Shown piece by piece: positions 44,274-52,910 of a stretch of 52,910 bases of DNA. The position numbers and the translations under genes are program-made. The notes beneath the pieces were generated by a model, which did no database searches, had not been told where the DNA came from, and saw only the letters and a list, made by a program, of their open reading frames with translations. Origin of the DNA: Sphingobium sp. CECT 9361. Its GTDB lineage: Bacteria; Pseudomonadota; Alphaproteobacteria; Sphingomonadales; Sphingomonadaceae. Numbering within the stretch: position 1 is the first letter of the stretch; each line of letters opens with the position of its first letter. Where the stretch lies: assembly GCF_918741285.1 (NCBI RefSeq), contig NZ_CAKKNC010000024.1:1-52910 (forward strand), read 5' to 3'.

Positions 44274-45644
44274 TTAGCCCTCCGCCCGGCGGAAGCTTGT
44301 GCCGTGATGATCGGCCGGCAAGCGTGCCGACCCTTGCGGAAACAGTTTCTCGCGCATGGTGCCTGGCGCATAGACAGTCTTGTAGCGGCCCCGATCCTGC
44401 AACTGGGGAACGACCAGATCGATGAAGGACTGTAAGCCGCCCGGTTCGACGGTCCGGACAAGATTGAACCCGTCGAGGCCCGTCTCGTCGATCCATTCGA
44501 TCATGGCGTCGCAAACTTGTGTAGGCGACCCGATAATAAACGGCTCGCGCCCTGGCAAGTCCGCGAAAGCGGCGATATCGCGGACACGCACCTTCTCGCC
44601 GCCATTATATTTGGTCATCGCTTCTATGGCCGTTTGCATCGCATCGCTCTCCACATATTCTATCGGGTCGTCAGGATCATAGCGTGAGAGATCAATGCCA
44701 AGGAAGGAGGACATCATCGCAAGATTGCCCTCTTCGCTGCTGTAGCGCGCATAGTCCGTCTTCCGATCGCGCGCTTCCGCCTCGGTTGGAGCCACGATCA
44801 CCGTCGTGGCATTGAATATCTTGACACTGTCGGCGGATCGCCCCGCCTGCTCGGCCGCCTTGCGATAGCCATCGACGATCCTCTTGGCGCTGCGCTTATC
44901 GTTAGCAGCAGTGAAAGCTGCCTCCGCGTGCCGTCCCGCGAACGCGGAACCCCGCCCCGATGATCCAGCCGAATAGATGAACGGCGTCCGCTGCGGTGAG
45001 GGTTCGCAAAGATGATAGCCGTCGCAACGATAATGTCCGTCATGCGCGATCTTCCGAACGCCTTCCGGATCGGTGAAAACACGCGACGTCTTGTCGCGCA
45101 ATGCGGCATCGTCCGCCCAGCTTCCTTCCCAGAGCTTGTAGACCAGCTCCATAAAGTCGTCGGCAATGTCGTAGCGCCGGTCATGCGACACCGGTTCCAC
45201 ACCCATCGCTCGTGCCGTCGATGCGAGGATACCGGTCACCACGTTCCAGCTGATCCGGCCCTTGGTCAGATGATCCAGGGTCGAAAGGCGCCGCGCGAGC
45301 AGATAGGGCGGCTCATACGAGGTGTTGGCGGTGACGCCGAAGCACAGATGCCGGGTAACCGCAGCCATTGCCGGGATGAGCATCATGGGATCGTTCGAAG
45401 GGAACATGCCGCCCGAACGCATGACCGCGTCCGGCCTTCCGGCGTAGACGTCGTTCACGCCCAGCGTGTCAGCCAGAAAGATACCGTCGATCAGGCCCGC
45501 TTCAGCGGTGCGCGCCAGTTCGATCCAGTACTCAAGATCGGCGTAGCGCTCGCCTTGCGCGTCAGGATGCGCCCAAAGCCCCGTCCACGCCTGCGCTGGA
45601 GATGCCATGTAAAAAGCGTTGATGAGTATCTCTTTGTCCATCAT
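44274..45644 (-). CDS. DszA/NtaA/SnaA-family flavin monooxygenase
   Basis: A 456-residue LLM enzyme of the nitrilotriacetate/DBT-sulfone monooxygenase subfamily. It shows AWTGLWAHPDAQGERYADLE, LAVTRHLCFGV-like AAVTRHLCFGVTANTSYEPP, LARRLSTLDHLTKGRISWNV, VTGILASTARAMG and SPQRTPFIYSAGSSGRGSAF. DszA opens the ring of DBT sulfone by C-S cleavage, and NtaA does C-N cleavage. It is the second LLM enzyme in this operon, which suggests two sequential FMNH2-dependent oxidations. Two adjacent ATGs (45644, 45641) are possible starts. Confidence 0.9.
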   Translation of the reverse strand: MMDKEILINAFYMASPAQAWTGLWAHPDAQGERYADLEYWIELARTAEAGLIDGIFLADTLGVNDVYAGRPDAVMRSGGMFPSNDPMMLIPAMAAVTRHLCFGVTANTSYEPPYLLARRLSTLDHLTKGRISWNVVTGILASTARAMGVEPVSHDRRYDIADDFMELVYKLWEGSWADDAALRDKTSRVFTDPEGVRKIAHDGHYRCDGYHLCEPSPQRTPFIYSAGSSGRGSAFAGRHAEAAFTAANDKRSAKRIVDGYRKAAEQAGRSADSVKIFNATTVIVAPTEAEARDRKTDYARYSSEEGNLAMMSSFLGIDLSRYDPDDPIEYVESDAMQTAIEAMTKYNGGEKVRVRDIAAFADLPGREPFIIGSPTQVCDAMIEWIDETGLDGFNLVRTVEPGGLQSFIDLVVPQLQDRGRYKTVYAPGTMREKLFPQGSARLPADHHGTSFRRAEG

Positions 45645-45695
45645 TCACTCGCTTCGGCAAGCGGGCGCCGGAGATAACCGGAGCCCGCGCGCGTA

Positions 45696-47990
45696 TCAAA
45701 ACTTTACCGACAGCGATCCGCCATATGTGCGTGGCGCCGCAGCGCCGGACTGGAAACCGGCCGTCCCGCCCGGACCGACCGATTCCTGCGTGATCGAATA
45801 ATATTTCACGCCGCCGAGATTTTTGCCCCATAGCCCCACTGTCAGCCAGCCGGCGGATTCAGGCGTGAAGCTGAGCGACGCATTGACCAGTGTGACAGCT
45901 TTCTCGAAGACGAAATTGTCCGGGTTCCACGCGAACCGACCCGTATGAGCTACACCGACATCCGCAACCCAGTTACCGATCCTCGTGTCGACCTTATAAT
46001 TGACACCCGCGTTAAACGTCCAACGGGCCACATTCGGCAGCCTGTTGCCTGCTGCGCCGTCTGCGGGCACTGGGCAGGGCCCACCGCCCAGCGCCGTCGA
46101 TGGCCCGGCGATGGTAGTGCCATTCAGGCAATAAAATGGCGCGTTGATATAGCTTCGATATTTGCCATCGAGATAGGTCGCGCCGCCGCGCAGCGTGAGT
46201 CCTTGCGCCACCAAAGCGTCGATCCCGATTTCCGCGCCCTTGATCCGCGCCTGTTGCGCGTTCGTCAGGATGATCCCTGGTATCAATCCCTGTACGTCGA
46301 CTGCTAGCACCTGAGGATTTTTGATATCGTTCCAGAACAGCGCGCCATTAAGGCGCACGCGCCGATCAAACAGCTCCGTCTTCAAACCGAATTCATAGGA
46401 GTCGATCACTTCGGGAAGCGCCGGTGGGCTATCTAGCGGGAAGGTCTTGTACGCACCCGATTTGTAGCCCCGACTGATCGAGACATAGCCCATGACATCA
46501 TCGGTGAAGTGATGATCCAGCGTCCCCTTCCATGTCAGTTTCTTAAACTGTTCGTTGTCGCGATAGGTCGGGGACGATCCGTTGAGGTCATCAATATTGT
46601 ATCGTAGGCCAAGGGTGAGGTTGGTGGCATCGCCGATCGGCGCCGTGGCTTGGCCGAACACCGAGTAGCTGTTGATGATCTGTTTGGAACGGATCTCCAC
46701 CGTACCCGTACCGAACGCGTCGCCGTAAAGGCTGATCGGATTATATTTCACCACGCTGCGAAGATAATAAGCGCCCAAAATCCAGTCGATGTTGCTGCCA
46801 CTTTTCGACTTGAGCTGGAATTCCTGGGTAAGCTGGGATTCCCGGCTATTCAGGTCGCCATTGAGGAGATTTTGCGGGGTAATATCGGCGTCCAGACGAA
46901 TCTGCTCGTCGGTGATCCGAAATCCCGTGATAGAAACCAGATCGGCAAAACCCAAGCTCTGATCGATCCGGATGGATCCACCGCCACCCTCTGCGCGAGC
47001 AAACTGTTCAAGGTTGTTGCGCGTATTGTAGAAATTGCCGCCCGGCACATCTGCCAGCGACGGCAAGCGGACGGGGGGAGCCGGATATCCCGGCAACGCA
47101 AGTCCAGGCGACTGGGCGTAGGTTCCGCTGTGCCGATCGTTGACCATGCCGATATCGCCCTTGGAATAGGCGTAGAATCCAACGATTTTGACTTTGGTCG
47201 TGTCGCTAGGTTCCCATACAAGCTTCGATCGCGCAGAAAACAGCTTCTCTTTGAAGATGTCCCGGCCCGTCGTGATGCTCTTGCCCCAGCCGTCCCGCTG
47301 GTCCGTGCCGGCCACGGAAATATTCCATCCCAAGGTGTCGGTGATCGGGGTCGAGACATAAAGCTGGCCGGTCCATCGATCATAATTGCCGTAGCTGATC
47401 GTCGCGTTCATCTCCTGCTTGCCGCCCGGATCCTTGGTGAACATCTGGATGGCGCCGCCGGATGCGTTGCGACCGAACAGCGTACCCTGGGGGCCTTTGA
47501 GCACCTCGACACGATCGATGCTGTTGATCGCAAGATAAGCAGTGCTCAAACGTGCGTAATATAGATCGTCAATATATACAGGGACGCTGGATTCATTACC
47601 CAGATTGCCGCCCGCCGGATTGCCGATGCCGCGCAAGAATGGAAGGTAAACGCCGACGACCTGCGGGACGTTCAGCGACGGATCGACGAATGCCAGCTCC
47701 TTTATGGTGCTCACGCCGCTCGCTTGCAGCGTTGAGCCGCTGAAGGCGGTGACGGCAACGGGAACATCCTGTAATTTCTGTTCGCGGCGTTGGGCCGTGA
47801 CGACGATCTCCTGAAGCTGACCATCCTCGTGCGCTGCTGGCACCTGAACCGTGCCGGGAGCATCGGCAATCGAGACCTGCGCCAGTACCGAAACCGGCGT
47901 CAGGCCCGTACAGACGAGTAGGGCGCAGGAGAGCCCACGAAAAGACGTTACCCTGAAATGTTGCCGCCCTAAGTTGCCGAGATGTTTCAT
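45696..47990 (-). CDS. TonB-dependent receptor of the catabolic regulon
   Basis: A 764-residue receptor with an N-terminal signal segment (LSCALLVCTGLTPVSVLAQV), TonB box and plug (LQEIVVTAQRREQKLQDVPV, FLRGIGNPAG, IDRVEVLKGPQGTLFGRNAS) and barrel ending GGSLSVKF with a terminal Phe. No STN domain. It leads the minus-strand operon with two monooxygenases and an MBL hydrolase, so it should import the substrate they attack. Its promoter region carries the shared palindromes at 48149 and 48240. Confidence 0.92.
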   Translation of the reverse strand: MKHLGNLGRQHFRVTSFRGLSCALLVCTGLTPVSVLAQVSIADAPGTVQVPAAHEDGQLQEIVVTAQRREQKLQDVPVAVTAFSGSTLQASGVSTIKELAFVDPSLNVPQVVGVYLPFLRGIGNPAGGNLGNESSVPVYIDDLYYARLSTAYLAINSIDRVEVLKGPQGTLFGRNASGGAIQMFTKDPGGKQEMNATISYGNYDRWTGQLYVSTPITDTLGWNISVAGTDQRDGWGKSITTGRDIFKEKLFSARSKLVWEPSDTTKVKIVGFYAYSKGDIGMVNDRHSGTYAQSPGLALPGYPAPPVRLPSLADVPGGNFYNTRNNLEQFARAEGGGGSIRIDQSLGFADLVSITGFRITDEQIRLDADITPQNLLNGDLNSRESQLTQEFQLKSKSGSNIDWILGAYYLRSVVKYNPISLYGDAFGTGTVEIRSKQIINSYSVFGQATAPIGDATNLTLGLRYNIDDLNGSSPTYRDNEQFKKLTWKGTLDHHFTDDVMGYVSISRGYKSGAYKTFPLDSPPALPEVIDSYEFGLKTELFDRRVRLNGALFWNDIKNPQVLAVDVQGLIPGIILTNAQQARIKGAEIGIDALVAQGLTLRGGATYLDGKYRSYINAPFYCLNGTTIAGPSTALGGGPCPVPADGAAGNRLPNVARWTFNAGVNYKVDTRIGNWVADVGVAHTGRFAWNPDNFVFEKAVTLVNASLSFTPESAGWLTVGLWGKNLGGVKYYSITQESVGPGGTAGFQSGAAAPRTYGGSLSVKF

Positions 47991-48148
47991 CTATCCCCTC
48001 CTTTTTTCCATCATTAAGCTAGATCGTCAGCGGCTTTTGGTGCGCTAGTTCATGCCGTTCCTTGCCCAGCCCACCATGCCGGGCTGGCCGCTAATGACAG
48101 CGCAAAGGATTAATATTGGCGCGGTCGCAGTACTAGTCAGATAAATTT

Positions 48149-48176
48149 TATGCATCACATAGGTAATAACCTATGG
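48149..48176. promoter_or_regulatory. LysR operator, copy 2
   Basis: The core CATAGGTAATAACCTATG (48158-48175) is a 7-bp perfect dyad, CATAGGT/ACCTATG, with the same TATGC half-site nine bases before it (48149-48153) as in copy 1. It lies about 160 bp upstream of the TonB receptor start. Confidence 0.8.
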
Positions 48177-48211
48177 TTTCGGGCTGCGCCGCCGAGCCTC
48201 TGAAGGGCAGA

Positions 48212-48240
48212 CACATAGGAAATTACCTATGCAACGCATA
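48212..48240. promoter_or_regulatory. LysR operator, copy 3 (inverted)
   Basis: The core CATAGGAAATTACCTATG (48214-48231) carries the TATGC half-site on its right, in reverse orientation (GCATA at 48236-48240), so it faces the HisD-like gene about 180 bp away. Copies 2 and 3 are thus back to back, one for each divergent operon. Confidence 0.8.
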
Positions 48241-48420
48241 ATGCTAATCGCCATAGTCCGAAAGGTCGGGTCAGACTATCTGCTGGGTCGAGGCCGATAT
48301 CAGGCTCAAACAGGGTTCGCTGCAGCCTGCTTTCGCTGAAATAGAGGGCGGGATGCAAATGACCGGCGAACCAACGGTAGCAAGCACCAGGTCTGGTGAT
48401 TTTAGCGCGGGGAACGGATG

Positions 48421-49758
48421 ATGGCACGATATCTAAAGCGCGGCGTGACCGCAGAGGTGAAGGCGCAGAGCAACCGTCAGGTACATGACACGGTAGAGGG
48501 CATTCTGGCCGACATCGAGACGCGCGGCGATGATGCGGTGCGCGAATTGTCGATCCGGTTCGATAAATGGGATCGCGAAAGCTACCGGCTTACTGGCGCG
48601 GAGATTCAGGCTTGCATCGACACCCTCTCGCCGCAGGACGTCAAGGATATCGAGTTCGCGCAAACCCAAGTGCGCAACTTTGCCCAGATCCAGCGCGACA
48701 GCATGAGAGACGTGGAGGTCGAGACGCTGCCCGGTGTTATTCTCGGCCATAAGAATTTGCCGCTCAGCGCCGCCGGTTGCTATGTTCCGGGCGGAAAATA
48801 TCCCCTCCTCGCTTCCGCGCACATGTCGGTGATCACCGCCAAGGTCGCTGGCGTGCCCCGCGTCGTGACATGCGCGCCCCCTTTTGGCGGCGAACCTGCG
48901 CCCGCCATCGTCGCGGCGCAGGCGATGGCGGGCGCGGACGAGATTTATTGCCTGGGAGGTATACAGGCCGTGGCTGCGATGGGCCTCGGCACGCAATCGA
49001 TCGCCCCGGTCGATATCCTAGTTGGTCCTGGCAATGCTTTCGTCGCCGAGGCCAAGCGCCAGCTGTTTGGCCGGGTGGGCATAGACCTGTTTGCGGGGCC
49101 TACCGAAACCCTGGTGATCGCTGACGAGATAGGGTGCGACGGCGAACTGGCAGCCACCGACTTGCTGGGTCAGGCGGAGCACGGTCCGGACAGTCCGGCT
49201 GTGCTGCTCACCACGTCAGAGAAGCTCGCGCTAGAGACCATGGCGGAGATCGAGCGACTGCTCCACATTTTGCCAACCGCCGACATCGCCCGCAGGGCAT
49301 GGGAGATGTTCGGCGAGGTGATCGTCGCGGAAGACGATAACGAGATGGTACGCATCGCGGACGAAATCGCGTCGGAACATGTGCAGGTGATGACCGCCAA
49401 CCCCGACTATTTCTTGGAAAATCTCACCAATTACGGCGCGCTCTTTCTGGGCAGCCGGACCAACGTATCGTTCGGTGACAAGGTCATCGGGACCAACCAC
49501 ACGCTGCCCACCAAGAAGGCGGCGCGCTACACGGGGGGACTGTGGGTCGGCAAGTTCATCAAGACATGCACCTATCAGAAAATCCTTACAGACGAGGCGT
49601 CGGCCCTCATCGGCGAATATTGCAGTCGCCTGTGCGCGCTCGAAGGCTTTGTCGGCCATGGTGAGCAGGCCAACATCCGTGTCCGCCGCTTCGGTCAGCG
49701 GGATGTGCCCTATGGCGGCATTGCCGTGCCCTCCGCGCGGACGGTCGTCGATGCCTGA
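48421..49758 (+). CDS. HpsN-like histidinol dehydrogenase homologue
   Basis: A 445-residue HisD-family zinc dehydrogenase. Conserved elements are CYVPGGKYPLLASAHMSVIT, DILVGPGNAFVAEAKRQLFG, FAGPTETLVIADE, the zinc-site LGQAEHGPDSPAV, GDKVIGTNHTLPTKKAARYT and the terminal HGEQAN. The segment YTGGLWVGKFIKTCTYQK is characteristic of sulfopropanediol 3-dehydrogenase (HpsN)-type homologues rather than biosynthetic HisD. HpsN oxidises (R)-dihydroxypropanesulfonate to sulfolactate. No other histidine genes are nearby. ATG 48421 has GGGGAA upstream; the ATG at 48418 is equally possible. The SDR start overlaps its stop by 8 bp. Confidence 0.85.
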   Translation: MARYLKRGVTAEVKAQSNRQVHDTVEGILADIETRGDDAVRELSIRFDKWDRESYRLTGAEIQACIDTLSPQDVKDIEFAQTQVRNFAQIQRDSMRDVEVETLPGVILGHKNLPLSAAGCYVPGGKYPLLASAHMSVITAKVAGVPRVVTCAPPFGGEPAPAIVAAQAMAGADEIYCLGGIQAVAAMGLGTQSIAPVDILVGPGNAFVAEAKRQLFGRVGIDLFAGPTETLVIADEIGCDGELAATDLLGQAEHGPDSPAVLLTTSEKLALETMAEIERLLHILPTADIARRAWEMFGEVIVAEDDNEMVRIADEIASEHVQVMTANPDYFLENLTNYGALFLGSRTNVSFGDKVIGTNHTLPTKKAARYTGGLWVGKFIKTCTYQKILTDEASALIGEYCSRLCALEGFVGHGEQANIRVRRFGQRDVPYGGIAVPSARTVVDA

Positions 49759-50521
49759 GACGCTTCCCCGAACCCCGAGCTTCCGGCTAGACGGCCAGCG
49801 TGCGCTAGTGACCGGAGCGGGGCGCGGCATTGGCTTGGCTGCCGCGGCCGCGCTTGCCGAAGCCGGCGCACATGTCACCCTAGCAGCGCGCTCGTCTGTC
49901 GAGATCGAAAACGCCGCGCAGGCAATTCGCGAAGGCGGCGGATGGGCCGAGGCCGCAACCCTCGATGTTGCTGATCTCGATGCGGTGGCTCGCTTCTTTG
50001 CAGAACGCTCGGCATTTGATATCCTCGTTAACAATGCCGGCACCAACCGGCCCAAACCCATGCAGGATGTGACAGAGGCCGATTACGACGCGGTGCTTGA
50101 TCTGAATGTGAAAAGTGCCTTCTTCGTCGCGCAGGCATGCGTGCGCAGCATGATCGCCGAGGGAGTCAAAGGTAGCCTGATCCACATGGGATCGCAGATG
50201 GGCCATGTCGGGGGGCCCAGCCGCTCCCTCTACTGCGCCTCGAAATGGGCCTTGGAAGGCATGAATAAAGCCTTTGCGCTCGATCTAGCTTCCTATAGCA
50301 TCCGGTCGAATACGATTGCGCCTACTTTCATAGAGACGGCCTTAACGCAGCCTTTCTTCGCGGATGCCGCTTTCAGGGATAGCGTCCTCGCCAAAATCAA
50401 GCTCGGCCGCATCGGTCAGGTCGAGGACCTAATGGGCGCCATACTTTTCTTATCTTCAAGTGCCGCTAGCCTTATTACCGGGACGTCAATTATCATCGAC
50501 GGTGGATGGACCGCTGGTTGA
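49751..50521 (+). CDS. Short-chain dehydrogenase coupled to the HisD-like gene
   Basis: A 256-residue classical SDR. The NAD(P) motif TGAGRGIGLA starts at residue 21, NNAG at 94-97, catalytic Ser148, Tyr161 and Lys165 (HMGSQMG, YCASKWALEG), and the C-terminal LITGTSIIIDGGWTAG. The ATG sits inside the last codons of the HisD-like gene (ATGCCTGA), fixing the start and implying coupled translation. Pairing of an HpsN-type enzyme with an SDR also occurs in sulfopropanediol pathways (HpsO), which fits a polyol or hydroxysulfonate substrate. Other alcohols remain possible. Confidence 0.9.
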   Translation: MPETLPRTPSFRLDGQRALVTGAGRGIGLAAAAALAEAGAHVTLAARSSVEIENAAQAIREGGGWAEAATLDVADLDAVARFFAERSAFDILVNNAGTNRPKPMQDVTEADYDAVLDLNVKSAFFVAQACVRSMIAEGVKGSLIHMGSQMGHVGGPSRSLYCASKWALEGMNKAFALDLASYSIRSNTIAPTFIETALTQPFFADAAFRDSVLAKIKLGRIGQVEDLMGAILFLSSSAASLITGTSIIIDGGWTAG

Positions 50522-51115
50522 AAGATGCAGTTACTTCATGGATGACAGGTTGCGGAAAATATTGACGTTCCACGGCGCACCTGCGTTTGGTAGGTTTGTC
50601 CCACGACTTCGCGTTCGCTTCCGGTAGCAGTCGACCATCTCAGTCACTCAGCCGCCGTTTCGCGCTCCCTAACTGCAGACCGACCGCTTTCCCGCGGCTA
50701 TCGACCATTGGCGGACCTTTTAGCGATGACGATAGACTTCCCAATAGCAAACATGCTTTGTGGAAGCTGGTAAGTGGTCTCGAACCTTCAAGTCAGCATT
50801 GCGCTCGTCCTGTTCGTTGTGGACCGGCGCACATTTCAAGTGTTGCGGACTGACAAGATCAAGGCCTTCGACACAGATGGGCCGGTTCTATTGATGGCGA
50901 AGCAAGATAATGTCTTGGCCATTTCCCACATAGGGCGCCGTCGCCGGGCGATCATCCCGGATGGCAAAGCTAAGCCATTCATGCGCGCCTTGGAACGACC
51001 GTCCCTACAAAGGCTCCTGCGGTCACCAGCCGGGCTCTACTTCGAATCCCGGTGATTTGCGAACTTAGCGCCAAGCCTGCGGACACTCATGTCGGCAGGC
51101 GGGCGGAGGTATCGC
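50522..51115. other. Gene-poor junction before traG
   Basis: About 590 bp with scattered short intergenic repeats (TGTCCCACGACTTCGCGTTC, CCATTGGCGGACC). A 93-codon frame beginning with GTG at 50774 has no recognisable features. The segment separates the catabolic regulon from the conjugation gene and is a likely recombination junction. Confidence 0.4.
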
Positions 51116-52786
51116 ATGACCCCAACCAAATTACTAATCGGCCAAATTCTTGTTGTCTTGGCGATCATAATCGCCAGCATCTGGACGGCGACCCAATGGG
51201 CAGCGGCGAGCCTCGCCTACCAGCCACAGCTTGGGCCCCCCTGGTTCGCATTCCTCGGCCAGCCGATATACCATCCGTGGCTGATTTTCCCATGGTGGTT
51301 CTCCTACGACGCCTATGCACCGGTCATTTTCGACGAAGCGGGGGCCATCGCCGCCGCGGGTAGCTTCATCGGCTGCGGCGCCGCCATCTTTGGATCATTG
51401 TGGCGCGCACGCCAGTCGAACAACCTTACGACCTATGGCTCGGCGCGTTGGGCGACACACAAGGACATCCGTGCCGCTGGCTTGCTTAGCAATCATGGTG
51501 TGGCGCTGGGCCGAACCGGTCCACACGATCTGCGCCATAACGGCCCCGAGCATGTCATGGCATTCGCACCGACCCGCTCAGGCAAAGGCGTGGGTCTTGT
51601 CGTCCCGACCTTGCTGTCCTGGACCGGCTCGACGGTCGTCCACGACATCAAGGGCGAGAACTGGCAACTGACGGCAGGCTGGCGCGCAAGCTTCTCGCAC
51701 TGCCTGCTGTTCAACCCGACCGATGCCCGCTCGGCACGTTACAATCCGCTGCTGGAAGTGCGACGCGGCATCAACGAAGTGCGCGACGTACAGAATATTC
51801 CCGACATTCTGGTCGACCCAGAAGGCGCGCTCGAACGTCGCAACCACTGGGAGAAAACCAGCCATTCGCTGCTGGTCGGCGCCATCCTGCATGTCCTCTA
51901 CGCCGAGGAAGAGAAGACCCTGGCCCGTGTCGCGACGTTTCTGTCCGACCCGCAACGAAGCTTTGCTGCGACTCTCCGCCGAATGATGGAAACCAATCAC
52001 CTGGGGACCAACGATGCGCCGCAGGTGCACCCTGTGGTCGCCTCGGCCGCCCGCGAATTGCTCAACAAGAGCGAGAACGAACGTTCAGGTGTGCTCTCGA
52101 CCGCCATGTCGTTCCTAGGGCTATATCGCGATCCCACCGTCGCCGCCGTCACCTCGGCGTCCGACTGGCGCATCGCCGATCTCGTCGAAGCGGCGCATCC
52201 CGTCTCGCTCTACCTTGTCGTACCGCCATCCGACATCAGCCGCACCAAGCCTCTGGTGCGCCTTATCCTTAACCAGATCGGCCGCCGACTGACCGAGGAA
52301 CTGCATGGTTTCGGCAAGGACAGCAAAGCTGCCCCGAAGCGCCACCGCCTGCTGATGATGCTCGACGAGTTTCCGGCGCTGGGACGGCTCGATTTCTTCG
52401 AAACCAGCCTTGCTTTTCTGGCCGGCTATGGGGTGCGTGCGTTCCTGATCGCGCAGAGCCTCAACCAGATCGAAAAGGCCTATGGCGAGCACAACGCCAT
52501 CCTCGACAATTGCCATGTCCGCATCGCCTTTGCCAGCAACGACGAGCGTACAGCGAAGCGGATTTCAGATGCGCTGGGCACCGCCACCGAACAGCGGGCG
52601 ATGCGCAACTATGCCGGACACAGGCTCGCCCCCTGGCTCGCGCATGTCATGGTCAGCCGACAGGAGACCGCGCGCGCGCTGCTGACGCCTGGGGAAGTAA
52701 TGCAACTTGCGCCCACCGACGAACTGGTACTGATCTCGGGCCATCCGCCGATCCGCGCAAAGAAGCTGCGCTACTATGCCGATTGA
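51116..52786 (+). CDS. TraG/VirD4 type IV coupling protein, C-terminus short
   Basis: A 556-residue inner-membrane ATPase that links the relaxosome to a conjugation pore. There are N-terminal membrane helices (LLIGQILVVLAIIIASIW, and around residues 75-95), Walker A APTRSGKGVG at residues 151-160, the segment VVHDIKGENW, Walker B-like LLMMLDEFPALGRLDFF and the sensor segment AFLIAQSLNQIEKAYG. ATG 51116 has GGAGG six bases upstream. Typical homologues continue for 80-100 residues beyond the LRYYAD where this one stops. That stop falls beside IS-like sequence, so the C-terminus is probably cut. The ATPase core is complete. Confidence 0.88.
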   Translation: MTPTKLLIGQILVVLAIIIASIWTATQWAAASLAYQPQLGPPWFAFLGQPIYHPWLIFPWWFSYDAYAPVIFDEAGAIAAAGSFIGCGAAIFGSLWRARQSNNLTTYGSARWATHKDIRAAGLLSNHGVALGRTGPHDLRHNGPEHVMAFAPTRSGKGVGLVVPTLLSWTGSTVVHDIKGENWQLTAGWRASFSHCLLFNPTDARSARYNPLLEVRRGINEVRDVQNIPDILVDPEGALERRNHWEKTSHSLLVGAILHVLYAEEEKTLARVATFLSDPQRSFAATLRRMMETNHLGTNDAPQVHPVVASAARELLNKSENERSGVLSTAMSFLGLYRDPTVAAVTSASDWRIADLVEAAHPVSLYLVVPPSDISRTKPLVRLILNQIGRRLTEELHGFGKDSKAAPKRHRLLMMLDEFPALGRLDFFETSLAFLAGYGVRAFLIAQSLNQIEKAYGEHNAILDNCHVRIAFASNDERTAKRISDALGTATEQRAMRNYAGHRLAPWLAHVMVSRQETARALLTPGEVMQLAPTDELVLISGHPPIRAKKLRYYAD

Positions 52787-52817
52787 TCTGCCCCCGCGGA
52801 GTGGGCCGGTTGGTTTG

Positions 52818-52890
52818 TTAGTGGATTATGCTCACCATCGCCATATCCGGGCGGAGGTGGAGCGAAGCGGAACCAGAGGCCGGATATGGC
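52818..52890. mobile_element. IS-like end at the right junction
   Basis: Positions 52818-52845 (TTAGTGGATTATGCTCACC, then ATCGCCATA) align with 90-117 at the left of the window over about 24 of 29 columns, in the same orientation. The 11-bp inverted repeat GCCATATCCGG/CCGGATATGGC at 52840-52850 and 52880-52890 adds hairpin structure. This follows directly after the truncated traG. I infer an insertion-sequence end with its body to the right of the window. Confidence 0.45.
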
Positions 52891-52910
52891 GGTGAAGCCG
52901 TTTCCGGTGC

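Noticed and set aside
48421..49758. Reading the HisD homologue as the biosynthetic histidinol dehydrogenase.
   Set aside because: No histidine genes are near, and the segment YTGGLWVGKFIKTCTYQK is of the HpsN type; its promoter region carries the catabolic LysR operators.
50774..51055. A 93-codon plus-strand frame before traG.
   Set aside because: It starts with GTG without a ribosome site and shows no recognisable domain.

Overview
The window is high-GC DNA with the gene content of a sphingomonad-type alphaproteobacterium (Sphingobium/Novosphingobium-like). The evidence is four large TonB-dependent receptor loci, a DUF6499/DUF2285 gene, ArdC and TraG of the type carried on sphingomonad plasmids or ICEs, and a proteobacterial lasso-peptide cluster with its own isopeptidase. 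Conjugation-related genes lie at both ends: ArdC at the left and the TraG coupling protein at the right. Both look truncated at their C-termini beside similar IS-like sequence. The interior is a mosaic of accessory modules with several deletion scars.

Layout. (1) 1-3.0 kb: ArdC-like antirestriction protein, a GC-rich hairpin cluster, a frameshifted DUF2285 gene and an XRE regulator. (2) 3.2-13.2 kb: a lasso-peptide system. A GntR-type regulator is followed by a 53-residue precursor gene at 3862-4023, a leader peptidase and an ATP-dependent cyclase on the + strand. Converging on them is a sigma factor-FecR-TonB receptor-isopeptidase operon on the - strand. The lasso peptide is probably made, re-imported through the receptor (which carries an STN signalling domain) and linearised by the isopeptidase. 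(3) 13.6-18.4 kb: a MNT-HEPN protein, a broken SRAP gene, a 17-bp inverted-repeat element, and a MarR-headed detoxification operon (GST, VOC, RibD-like) with two gene stubs. (4) 18.6-20.5 kb: a TPP riboswitch over a decayed thiamine receptor/PnuT locus, now an in-frame receptor-PnuT chimera. (5) 20.8-32.3 kb: an MBL-fold enzyme, a TonB receptor with a ModE-like regulator, a lipoprotein, a membrane protein, an alcohol-dehydrogenase-like/unknown chimeric gene next to its LysR regulator, a nitronate monooxygenase, and a tRNA-Lys 3' fragment that looks like an attachment site. (6) 33.3-50.5 kb: a catabolic regulon of thirteen structural genes plus one LysR regulator in three operons. Its two divergent promoter regions share three copies of the palindrome CATAGG-N6-CCTATG. 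(7) 51.1-52.9 kb: TraG.

How the genes work together. The two best candidates for something new are the lasso system and the LysR regulon. The lasso core is predicted to be 20 residues starting with Ala, with an Ala1-Glu9 ring. The LysR regulon combines two FMNH2-dependent monooxygenases of the SfnG and DszA/NtaA types, an HpsN-like histidinol-dehydrogenase homologue, two SDRs, an IlvD/Edd dehydratase, an acetoacetate-decarboxylase-like enzyme, an aldehyde dehydrogenase, an acyl-CoA ligase, an MBL hydrolase, a small exporter and a TonB receptor. This set suggests oxidative breakdown of an organosulfur or similarly functionalised substrate that I cannot identify from sequence alone.
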